This document shows positions 34,820 to 43,773 of a stretch of DNA of 47,569 nt, piece after piece (positions within the stretch are counted from its first letter, which is position 1; each line of letters starts with the position of its first letter). The DNA is taken from positions 1 to 47,569 of the forward strand of contig WHUZ01000180.1 in the NCBI GenBank assembly GCA_015179045.1, written 5' to 3'. A model generated the notes under the pieces. The model was not told the DNA's origin. It worked only from the letters and a program-made list of their open reading frames with translations, and did no database searches. Origin of the DNA: Kalaharituber pfeilii (taxonomy: Eukaryota > Ascomycota > Pezizomycetes > Pezizales > Pezizaceae). The position numbers and the translations under genes were made by a program.

Positions 34820-35007
34820 CTCGAATGCTCCCCTCTAGTTAATCTTACGATAGATGTCAAAGTAGGAATCTCCAACTGCGTATTTTTACTACAACCAACC
34901 TAAAGCCTTGTGCTTGGTGTGGGCCAAGGTTTTCAAGGCTGCTTTTGTCCCGCAACGCAGGGATCGCCATAATAAAATAAGCGTTTCAGTTACTTTTTTT
35001 TTAATAG

Positions 35008-36245
35008 GACCTGCTACTTCAGCAATAGTAGTTCATGGGATAACTTTGACCACGAGACTGGGGAATGTTCGGAAGGGCTTTTTTTTTGTGTACATATATC
35101 ACATAGCCTCGCTTGTAGCTGTTCGTAATAGTAGGGAGTTCTTCTTCTTCTTTTTTTTTTTTTTTTTTTTGTTTAATTCACGTAACCCCGCATACAGGCT
35201 ACCAGCCTATTGCAGGGACCCATGTACTCGGGCCAGTTTAAAGCATCTATCTGTTCTACGTACACAATTTGGGAGTCCAACGTACCCTCTGACCCTCCAG
35301 CTACCCCAGGTCGAGGCAGGCGAACCATTCCTCGACGGGAATGCCTTCTACACCCTCCTGCCTGCACCCGTTTTCCCCCAAGCCCTCCCAGGATTGCCAA
35401 GTGACTTGCGCTCCATCCTTATCCTTCCTCTAGGGCCATTCCAACTCAGCACACCTAAACACCACATGCTCAGCACTCCACACCTCTCCACAGGTGCATT
35501 GCACCTCCTCACCACTGATCATCCTCCTCCACATAGCTCCGCATTTCCCCGTCCGGCGTCCGCAGCCAGGTATAATTTGTAAGTGCTTTCCTACCCCACT
35601 TCACAAACTTACCCTTTCCAAGCCCAGGTCGCTCCTTCTCCTCCTTTGTCTTTCGGACTAATTCCTGATGCAGTCCCATTCCGTGGCCTGCCCATCATAC
35701 TTCAGGCAACTGGCCCCTTCTTTCGTCTACTCATCTGCTTTCTCATTGTCCTCTATCCCCACAAAGGTAGGGCATTCGGAAGTGGTTGGAGATGGATAAT
35801 GAACTGGGCACGAAAATCGCTAAGGCTCGATGATTGTTAAAGCAAGAGAGGAGAGAGTGGAAGGCTGCTACTGCCATTGTTGTTTACCTGAAGGGGACAG
35901 GTAGACTAGTCAAATATCGGAGGCTCCACGCATTGGATACGAAGTATAGAGGGGGTGCGTATGAGTGGGATAGAGGAAGGAGGGATAAAGAAAAGCAGGT
36001 GGGCAGGTTGGGAAGGACGCAATGGAAACTAATTAAGGACCCATTGTGTGTACAGTTTGGTCCGCTAACTGCATTTTGTTCACTTGCAGCCATGATGAAG
36101 TCATGTAGACAGATATGTAGGTAGCATGGGTAATCCGACCCACAATCCGGTGTCACAGATCTGCCTCCGGGGAATAAAGGGGCCCTGCAGTGGGCTGAAA
36201 GCCTGTATGTGGGGTTACGTGACCAAAAGCAAAAAAAGATAAAAA
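35008..36245 (+). mobile_element. Second ORF1-only LINE copy, family B, interrupted by a nested LINE
   Basis: 35018-35075 and 35775-36235 match the copy at 24.3-24.84 kb in the same order (WLEMDNELGTKIAKAR, a TGA stop, LLKQERREWKAATAIVVYL, YEWDRGRR), then untranslated sequence, hairpin GGCTGAAAGCC, GGGGTTACGTGA and an A-rich end. The gap 35076-35774 is an opposite-strand LINE with TTCGGAAG on both sides. As in the first copy, no ORF2 sequence lies between ORF1 and tail. The left limit is not sharp. Confidence 0.65.
35076..35774 (-). mobile_element. Nested LINE family B 3' fragment (RNase H end, zinc knuckle, tail)
   Basis: Minus strand, 5' to 3': GIEDNEKADE (RNase H end), stop-interrupted linker, LTNYTWLRTPDGEMR, a frame change, CTCGEVWSAEHVVFRC (C-terminal zinc knuckle typical of Tad-like ORF2), untranslated region, hairpin AGGCTGGTAGCCT, GGGGTTACGTGAATT and poly(A) (the T-run at 35150-35171). 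A second, B2-like tail (GAACAGCTACAAGCGAGGC) with its own short A-run lies at 35079-35135. TTCGGAAG at 35068-35075 and 35775-35782 is the likely target duplication. Confidence 0.72.
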
Positions 36246-36309
36246 GCATGCCAGCAGCGACTACTCTGCACTTTATAGGGTTAGGTTAGGAATCAATCTA
36301 CCAACTCTA

Positions 36310-36870
36310 CATACACTTACAGCCTACCAAAATGCACCTGGCTGTTCGCTATCCCAGATCGAAGCTGGCAAACCAGTCGCTGGCAAACCAGTCCTTGACT
36401 GGCTTGCCCTCTGCTTCATCCTTCCTCCATCCTTTTTCCTCCAGGCCCTCCCAGGACTGCCAAGTGATTTGCACTCGTCGTTGTCCGTCCTCTTGGGCTC
36501 TCCAGCCCCCTGCACTCAAACGCCACATGCTCAGCACTCCATTCCTCTCCACAGCTGCAGCATGTCTCCTCTTTCTTCCTCCACATACCATCACCCTTCC
36601 CAGTCCCCAGCCAGGTGTAATTGGTAAGTTCCCTCCTGCCCCCACTTTACGAACTTTCCCGTGCCAAAGCCACTTTGCTCTCTCTTCCCCTTTCTATTCT
36701 TGACTTGCTCTTGGTGCAGGCCACCTTCTGTAGGCCTGCCCATCATACCTTATTGTTGCTACAACCACTTCGACAGGACGAGCGCTTGGAAGCCACTCCG
36801 CAACCACAGCGTCCCCCCCAGCGAAACCTTCATAGATCGAAAGCTCTCAGTGCGCTGAGTCTTTGGATCT
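36310..36870 (-). mobile_element. LINE family B ORF2 C-terminal fragment
   Basis: The minus strand reads NYTWLGTGKGDGMWRKKEE then CCSCGEEWSAEHVAFEC, then PGGKRMEEG and a stop. This is the same C-terminal region as in the 35.1-35.8 kb copy, with an intact cysteine-histidine knuckle. No tail follows on its 3' side (36.3 kb), so the fragment was cut or rearranged. The upstream part (36.66-36.87 kb) is homologous in the linker region. Confidence 0.7.
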
Positions 36871-36879
36871 AATGTTTGT

Positions 36880-37040
36880 TCCAAAAACACCCAACTCCTC
36901 AAGTTTCCCCCTTGGGGTTAAGTTTCGAGGAGATTTCAGCTCCCGCTCCGTTGCCAAGCACACTACTACCCCTGACTTCTTGGCACTTCCACTATGGATC
37001 GAACCAATCGATTCGCAGCCCGGCACCGAAAAATACAGCT
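36880..37040. other. No recognisable gene
   Basis: Short frames only. This is the target DNA of the micro-insertion at 37053. Confidence 0.35.
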
Positions 37041-37052
37041 AAGACAACACTT

Positions 37053-37088
37053 TTTTTTTTTTTTATTATTACTCGCGTGCCGCCCTGG
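37053..37088 (-). mobile_element. 36-bp tail-only LINE insertion (family A)
   Basis: Poly(T) followed by ATTATTACTCGCGTGCCGCC on the plus strand, i.e. minus-strand tail GGGCGGCACGCGAGTAATAA then A-tract. Perfect 12-bp repeats AAGACAACACTT lie at 37041-37052 and 37089-37100. The shortest clear copy here: only the 3' half of the hairpin was copied. Confidence 0.87.
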
Positions 37089-37138
37089 AAGACAACACTT
37101 GCCCAACGTACTCGTCTCGAGATCCCACTGCTCCAGTC

Positions 37139-37505
37139 TAGTGAGCGGTATGAGCCGAGCCAGCTCGAGCCCGAGCTTGTACGAGCTACCTCGAGCTCGA
37201 TTGATCTGGAGCTCGAGCTCAAACGAGCCAAGATCATGCTAGTGTTTTTCTTGACAGCTCGCTAAAATACTGAGCCAGTACAAGGTTTCATAAACTGTAA
37301 ATACTTAATATAGTAATAATTAGAGACTTGGAGCTTATTCTGACCTTCAAAATGCACAATTTAGCTGATAGTAGTGAGAAAGATAAAAATTGAGCTTAGT
37401 TTAGTTTAGTTTGTCAATATTATATATATAATCAATCCAGACTCGAGCTCATGCTAGGCCAGCTCGAGCTCACCCTCCAGCTCGGCTCGAGCTAGCTCGT
37501 GCCAC
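37139..37505. repeat. GAGCTCGAGC-rich arms around an AT-rich centre
   Basis: Repeated palindromic words built on AGCTCGAGCT cluster at 37150-37225 (for example GGAGCTCGAGCTCAAACGAG) and again at 37440-37500 (GCCAGCTCGAGCTCACCC, CTCGGCTCGAGCTAGCTCG), separated by about 200 bp of AT-rich DNA. Similar words occur near 45670. The layout resembles a fold-back element or element termini, but no duplication or transposase is visible. Confidence 0.5.
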
Positions 37506-37539
37506 TTACTAACTCTAGTCAATCAATGAAAGAATTGGT

Positions 37540-38990
37540 AGAGTTAATATGATCTGTATACTTGAGGCAGTGGGAGATATTATTGTTTATATCTAGAAAT
37601 ATATAGAAAACTATATAAAAAGATTAAACTTCGAGCTAATAAACTTATTTTTAAGCTATCTCAAACTTGTATACTAGTATATAAATTTACTTACAGCAGT
37701 AGTAAAAGTAGAATATTACAAAAACTATACGACTATATAATAAAGTTATAAATAAAAGAAAGAGGAAATATAGACTAAGCTAGAGACAATATTATTACTA
37801 TTATATATAATAATTATTTCTTAGAATATTTTATTAAATACACTCTTAGTATAAAAACCTAATATACTTTTAGTAGTATTACTAAAAAATTAAATAAAGT
37901 CTATTACTTTTTAATTTAAAAATATAATAAAAAAATTTAGTACTAATTTTCTTAAGTAAAATAAGAAGTATTTAATATTATTTCTAAAAGTAAGAATATT
38001 TTAAAAAGAAAAGCTTTTATAATCTAGATAAATAGTTATACTAGTAGTATATAGTATAATAGTAATAAAAAAACTTAAAAAAGTAAAAGAATAGATAAAG
38101 AAAATAAACTTATAAATAGAAAATATTATTATACTAATAGTAAAATAGTTAGTTAAAAAAGAAAAAAAGAAGAAAAAAAAATTATCTTAATTATTATTTA
38201 TCTAGTAAAAGAAATAGAATTAAATAGTTAAATATTAGTAAAGATATAATTATTAAATAAATAGTAGTACTACTTTTACTTGTATAACTAAAATAAAATA
38301 AGTCTAAATAATAAAAATAAATAGAAAGAAGAAGAAGAAAAATATAAAAAAGATAATATAATTACTTAATTTTTTAAAAAAAAATAATTAAAGATTTATA
38401 TTTAATTATTTTTTTAAAAAATTAAGCTTTTATTTTAAATTTTCTTTATATTATTAAAATTATAATATTATTAGATATTTTTATAAGATATAATTTTATA
38501 AGTAGTTATATATATATCTATTTATAAACTAAAAAAACTTTAATTTAAGAATTTAATTATAATAAATAATTTCAAATAGAATTATATAAAATAAAAATAA
38601 AAGATATTTTATAATTTTAAATTATTTTTTAATTTTTTTATTAGTTCTTTATTATTTAGAATTTTAATATATACTTTTACTTATATAAATTTTATAGCTT
38701 ATAAACTTATAGTTTATATTAAAAACTTATATAATTACTAATAAAAGCTAGATTTAATAACTGTTTTATTTTGAAAATAATAAATTTTAATTAAAATAAA
38801 AGCTATATATTTATAAATATATTTAAATTTTTATATTTAAAAGTTTTACTACTTTAATTAGATTAAATTACTAAATATATATTCTTTATAGTAAGTTTTT
38901 ATATATTAGAAAATAAGTAAATATTAGTAAAGAAATATAATAGTATATAATAATATTAATAAAGTTATATTTATTTAAATTCTATTTTTA
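37540..38990. repeat. AT block 2, RIP-saturated DNA
   Basis: Same composition as block 1: residual C nearly always CpT, residual G nearly always ApG. No readable coding remnant. It ends abruptly at the solo LTR. Confidence 0.83.
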
Positions 38991-38995
38991 ATAAT

Positions 38996-39762
38996 TGTAA
39001 TAATCCAACTCAGACCCCTCGCCCTAGACCCTCCAGCTCCAGTCCTATACTGGCAACCAACATACTACTCACCAGTACTTATACACGTGCAGCTGACTCT
39101 GATACTCTTGCAATTTGCTGTACTCCTTCTAGTACTCTGATATATATCCCTGTACCTGTGAGCACGCTTAAGCGATATAGCTACCAGCATCCTGGTCATT
39201 ACTTAACAACCAGAACCGAAGAACCTGCTAGAAGAACCCGGATTTCCAGAACCCGCCGGAAAGCCACAGAACTCACTAGAAAGCTATAGAATCTGCTGGA
39301 AGCTATAGACCCTACTGAGAGCCATAGACCCTACTGGAAAGTCATAGAATCTGCTGGAAACAGGTATTACTGAGCTTATTCTCGAATATTCTTGATGCTT
39401 CTTCCTGCTTCTAGTTATTCCTTAGTCATTCATGTACTTCCTATCATTTCCTTTATTTTCCATGTACTTCTAGTTGCTTCTCAGTTTTCTATGTACTTTG
39501 TTTATTTGCTTATTTACTTGTTTGCCTGGATTTTCTACTGAGGGTTTTCTATAAAGAGGCCCTTTTTCCACCTCCCTTTTGCTTCTTTATACAACAACTT
39601 GTTTCCTACCCAAGTTGTATATTTAGCCTTTTAATATATCTACCTCTCGATATTTTATAGTCCCAACCGCCTCTATCTCTGCCTCCAATGTGACCTCACC
39701 TCAGCGTCTGCTGCCTACTCTATATCTAGATTCTGTATCCTGACCTGGACTTATTTATTACA
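38996..39762. mobile_element. 767-bp solo LTR, not RIP-mutated, in RIP DNA
   Basis: Terminal inverted words TGTAATAA and TTATTACA, with a perfect 5-bp duplication ATAAT at 38991-38995 and 39763-39767. Base composition is normal, with many CpA and TpG. A CTATAAAGAGGCCC box near 39549 and pyrimidine-rich surroundings look like the LTR promoter (plus orientation likely). An internal 25-30 bp motif (ATAGACCCTACTG / ATAGAATCTGCTGG) repeats at 39280-39360. The element must have inserted, and recombined to a solo LTR, after the surrounding block was mutated. Confidence 0.88.
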
Positions 39763-39767
39763 ATAAT

Positions 39768-40435
39768 TAATTATTATAGTTTTTTAAAACTACTTATTAA
39801 AAGAGTTTATATTTTAATAACTATATTAAACTTTTATATATACTTTTTAAGAAAAATAAATAAAAAAATAGTTTATATATTTAATATTTTTACTTAGTTA
39901 AAAAAGATGTAATAATTAATTAATAATATAATAAAATTTATAATAATAGCTTAATATATATTTATATAAAATAATATATAAATAATAATATTAATTTTTT
40001 TTTATATATATCTTATATAAAGTATTTTAAAAAATAAAATAAACTATATTTTATTAATACTTACTTTTATAACTAGTAAATTATAATATAAGTAGAGTAC
40101 TATATATAGAAAATTATCTTTAAGTGTTAAAGAACTTAAAATAATTTATATAAATTATAAAATTATAAAAAAGCTTTATATTAATAAGTTATATAATATT
40201 AAAATAATATATATAAATTATAAAAAATTATAAAAAAACTTTATATTAACTAATAAGTACTTTATTAAAGTACAAGTTAAAACTATTAATAATATTATAA
40301 ATACTTAAATATATTAAAATATAATAGATTATAAAATATTAGTATTTATATTAGTTATAAATTCTTATTAGTTTAACTTATTAGTTTTAATTAATAAGTT
40401 AGATTTTTTTTTTTTAAAAAAAAACCAACTTATCT
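39768..40435. repeat. AT block 3, RIP-saturated DNA
   Basis: Continuation of the AT-rich tract beyond the solo LTR, same CpT/ApG residue bias. The words AATAAGTT/AACTTATT become frequent towards its right end. Confidence 0.82.
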
Positions 40436-41026
40436 AATATAATGGGGGTGCTTTGTCACGGCCGATTATGTGAATAAAAAACTTAGAATATATTCTTATA
40501 CAGAAATAACTTTAAGTGGGAGTGTTACAGCTTTCACTAATAATGGTTCTTCTGTCAGGGCGAGCCATCCAGCTCAAGGTAAATACTCTTACTAGATCCT
40601 ATCCTAAGTGCCCTTTCTGATAGTGGCTTTCTACGGAGGCTAAGGCCTTGTTCCAATCTACTAGATATACGGTCTGGTCCGTTACCTATCAAGTTTCAGA
40701 CTTATCAGCTCCTCCTAGTACTAAACCTAGCCTAGTTATCTCTTCTAGAGATAATAGAGTAGCATTTCTAATTAGGGCCCTGTGATGGCTTACTCTGCCA
40801 AGCCATAGATGACTGACAGCGTCCTGTCCTGATCAACTCTAGGCTTCCTGCTTAGTGCTTACTATTATTTCCTAATGGTGTTATACTACTAACGGAGCGA
40901 CCGTTCTAGTAATGACTACCTCATTAGGAAATCATAGACTCTCTATCGACTATATCAACCTCTATAATATCTAATAAGTTAATTTTTATATATTAAAAAA
41001 CTTAAACTAATAAGTTGAAATAAATA
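40375..41026. mobile_element. Candidate inverted-repeat element around a GC-balanced island
   Basis: An island of ordinary composition (about 40440-40965) sits between AT blocks 3 and 4. Its edges are imperfect inverted repeats of 60-75 bp. The left begins AACTTATTAGTTTTAAT and reaches AACTTATCTAATATAATGG. The reverse complement of the right begins AACTTATTAGTTTAAG and reaches AACTTATTAGATATTATAG. The interior starts GTGCTTTGTCACGGCCG and codes for nothing recognisable. It could be a non-autonomous DNA element or an LTR remnant. Confidence 0.4.
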
Positions 41027-42150
41027 TAAGTTAAAAATTTTATATTTTACTATATAAGTAATTCTTATTTAATTTAGTTTTTAACTTTATTTTTAATTTA
41101 TTAGATAAGTTTTTTTAAATCAACTTATTAAAGTAAGTTAATATTAAAAACTTATATTAAAAAACTAACTTATATTACTTTAAATTAATATAAATATATA
41201 AAATATATTATTATTAAATAGTAAATAAATATATTCTTTTAATATTTATAACTTATTTATTACATTAAGTTTAAAAAAATTATTAATTTTTAGCTTTTAA
41301 CTTAGACTATCTAATAAAATACTAGTTTATAACTAATTTAAGTTACTTAAAATTTAAATTTTTTTATTTTACTTATAATTTACTTTTTCAAACTCTTATA
41401 TATACTAACTTATCTGTATATTTATTATTTAAAAAAATTAGTATTACTAAAGACTTCTTCTAGTAATAAAAAAAAATAACCTTAAAAATTTTTTTTAGTT
41501 AAAATTTTTTTAATAAAACTATCTTATCAAGAACTTTTTAATAATAGAAACGTAAATATAGTTTATTAAAAACTTTTTCTAATAATAGAAAAAAAAATTA
41601 GCTTTAATAAAGCCTTTTCTAAAGATAGAAAAAATAGCTTTAATAAAAAACTCCTTTAATAGAAAAAAATAGCTATTTTAAGAGTTTTTTTTTAAGAAAA
41701 AATAAATAGCTTATAAGTTATCTCTTATTAAAGTTTTAAAAAGAATTTACTTTATATTTTAAAACTTGATTTTTATTAATAAGAAATTTCTAATTTCTTA
41801 ATATATTTTTAACTATAAGAGATATAGACTATTCTGAATTATAATAAAGAAAGGTTTGAATTTGCTCTTAAGTTCTGAGATTCAATCCTATATCTGTTAG
41901 TATAGTTATAAGATTAGATATATAGTTTAAATTAATAATAAATTTTAGGTGTAAAGAGCTCTATAGGTAAGATTATTAAGGTATAACGCTAAAAAGTAGT
42001 TACTAGTTTAAATAAATAAGATAGACTTGATATTATATACTATAGACTCAAACTTAAGTGACGAAACAGAATATGATATGTGTAAAATATATTCAAATAC
42101 CAATAGCATGAAAAAATGTCAAGTTTAAGTACTTGATTAAATAAATAAAA
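41027..42150. repeat. AT block 4, RIP-saturated DNA
   Basis: Same residue bias as blocks 1-3. Decay is less complete towards 41.8-42.1 kb, where some CpA and TpG remain, giving a graded right boundary. Confidence 0.8.
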
Positions 42151-42194
42151 AATTAAACAAATGATTTGAACAATTACAATTTTTGAATCTTCTA

Positions 42195-42400
42195 GTATTG
42201 TAACAGCACCAACATTGTTGTAGTTCTGTGCGTAGAACAAAAGAGTCAATGCATTGTACTACTGCGTGATCACGAACCAGCATTCCATTGAGTGGCCCGG
42301 GCCAGCCAGTGGTGACTGAATCACTGTTACGAATGGCCCGGCACATATATATATTGTACTTTGTGGGCTTTGATGTAGTATTCAGGACCTGGCATATATA
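42195..42400 (-). repeat. Dispersed repeat R, copy 2, beside AT block 4
   Basis: Inverted copy of the repeat at 25700-25875 (shared GTGCCGGGCCATTCGTAAC on the minus strand). It contains the perfect 12-bp palindrome TGGCCCGGGCCA near 42293; a variant TGGCCTGGGCCA occurs near 42480. Confidence 0.55.
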
Positions 42401-42582
42401 AATTCTAATGCATTTTGGACCCACACTGTTTCCGATTTGACAAAAAATCCCATTTTTACAGCAGGATACTTACCCTAAATGGCCTGGGCCAGCCTTAAAC
42501 ACTCAAGCTGTTACGGAGTCTACGATGATGTAGCTAAAGTGAGGGTGTAACTTAGGACAACGCTTGAAGCTTGACCATCTCT

Positions 42583-42601
42583 CGAGGGCAGAAAGCCCTC
42601 G
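42583..42601. promoter_or_regulatory. Hairpin in LTR-2
   Basis: A 7-bp perfect stem with 5-nt loop, immediately before TTATATAG. Position and shape match the Ty3 LTR hairpin at 28484-28508 but the stem sequence is different. Confidence 0.55.
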
Positions 42602-42771
42602 TTATATAGCCAGCTCCCCGCGCACGCCCACTGTATGTTCTATTGCTTATGCTATCTATGCTTAACAATCAATATCAATGCTTAACAATCAATAACGTCT
42701 TAGTAGCTGAGGCTGTGCACAATAAGCCTGCGCGTACTCTTGCCACTCGATAGCGCAACTTACTTATTCAA

Positions 42772-43113
42772 TTTTTTTTTTTTTTTATTTCATTAATCGC
42801 GTGCCGCCTTATAGGCTATGGCGATATATTGTTAGTTACATGAATTAAGGGAGAAGAAAAGTAATAGAGGAGTAGGAAATAATGTAGGAAATTATAAGGC
42901 CTTATTCCCGTCCTGCCCATTTCAGCAGTTCCACCAGTCTGTCACCCTCGTCGTCTGTCTTGGGGGGGTTCTTGAGGTCAAGTTCCCTTCCAGGCCATTT
43001 TTGCTTCCATACCTCGCACTCGTTGAGCACGTGGACGGTGGTTTCCAAGCTTTTCCCGCACCATCTGCACTCTGAGCCATCGGCTTTCCCGATCCGGTGT
43101 TTCCAGTGTCTTC
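42772..43113 (-). mobile_element. LINE family A 3' end with ORF2 C-terminal knuckle
   Basis: Minus strand: HRIGKADGSECRWCGK, TTVHVLNECEVWKQKW, then NPPKTDDEGDRLVELLKW and a stop. This is a C-x2-C...H...C knuckle as at the end of Tad-like ORF2. A short untranslated region follows, then hairpin GCCTATAAGGC, GGCACGCGATTAATGAAATA and poly(A). Near-perfect 10-bp repeats ACTTATTCAA/ACTCATTCAA lie at 42762-42771 and 43114-43123. This is the longest family A copy here and identifies the source of the tail-only insertions at 25.6, 37.1 and 45.6 kb. Confidence 0.85.
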
Positions 43114-43196
43114 ACTCATTCAACCATGCGATCTGCTTGTGATACACTTCCGTGACCCGACCTGTCAATTGTATTGCCCTGCTGTAGCTATCGGTT

Positions 43197-43252
43197 TTTT
43201 TTTTTTTTTTGTTTCACGTGACCCCGCTTGTAGCTGTTCGCCATGGCAGGGC
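43197..43252 (-). mobile_element. Tail-only LINE insertion (family B2) inside LTR-2
   Basis: Plus strand: T-run, then TTTCACGTGACCCCGC and CTTGTAGCTGTTCGCCATGG; almost the same tail as the copy at 1721-1784. Perfect 13-bp repeats GTAGCTATCGGTT lie at 43184-43196 and 43253-43265. The empty site can be read at 2632-2644. Confidence 0.93.
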
Positions 43253-43773
43253 GTAGCTATCGGTTGATCAGGCCGAATGGTCACTGTTTCCAATTCCTCC
43301 TGTCTCTTATATACTCTTTCTATCAATCCTTTTGCAACTTCTTGGTCTTATATTTCTGTTAATTTCCGAACTCACATAGCATTTACAGGTGGGAGTGGAG
43401 GGAGAATGCACATTGAAGGACATATATTGGGCACTCCGAGCAGAACCATCATAGGTAGATATTAACGGCACTTACGTACAGTTCACTGGCTACAACGAGG
43501 GGTTCGCTATCTGTAATTTCTATAATTTTTAGTATTATACTTCACAAAATATATACTAGATATTAAAACTAACATTCTGAAGCTGCATTTGGTACTAGAG
43601 CTACCTGAATGCGGGAGTGGGATTGCATGACATGATAAATAACAGTAATAACATACTGAAATGAACAAATGTAGCGATACGAAATTGTGTATGGTTGTGG
43701 AACTGGAAAAGAGTGTACATCACTTAATGCTGAGTTTACAGGGTTACAAACTAATCCACTACCGCTACACCTA

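Larger units (their letters stand above)
42509..43283 (+). mobile_element. LTR-2 family solo LTR, copy 2, with two LINE insertions
   Basis: Begins TGTTACGGAGTCTACG, then AACTTAGGACAACGCTTGAAG as in the Ty3 LTR, then hairpin CGAGGGC-AGAAA-GCCCTCG (42583-42601) and TTATATAG. Removing the insertions 42772-43113 and 43197-43252 gives about 375 bp homologous to copy 1 at 27085-27466. It ends in a segment (GTAGCTATCGGTTGATCAGG) also found at 2632-2650. No internal region. No confident 5-bp duplication. Confidence 0.7.

Noticed and set aside
43109..43190. Apparent upstream extension of the family A LINE protein (reading YSRAIQLTGRVTEVYHKQ)
   Set aside because: The DNA is the LTR-2 sequence flanking the insertion, matched at 27.1 and 2.6 kb. 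The open frame crosses the insertion junction by chance.
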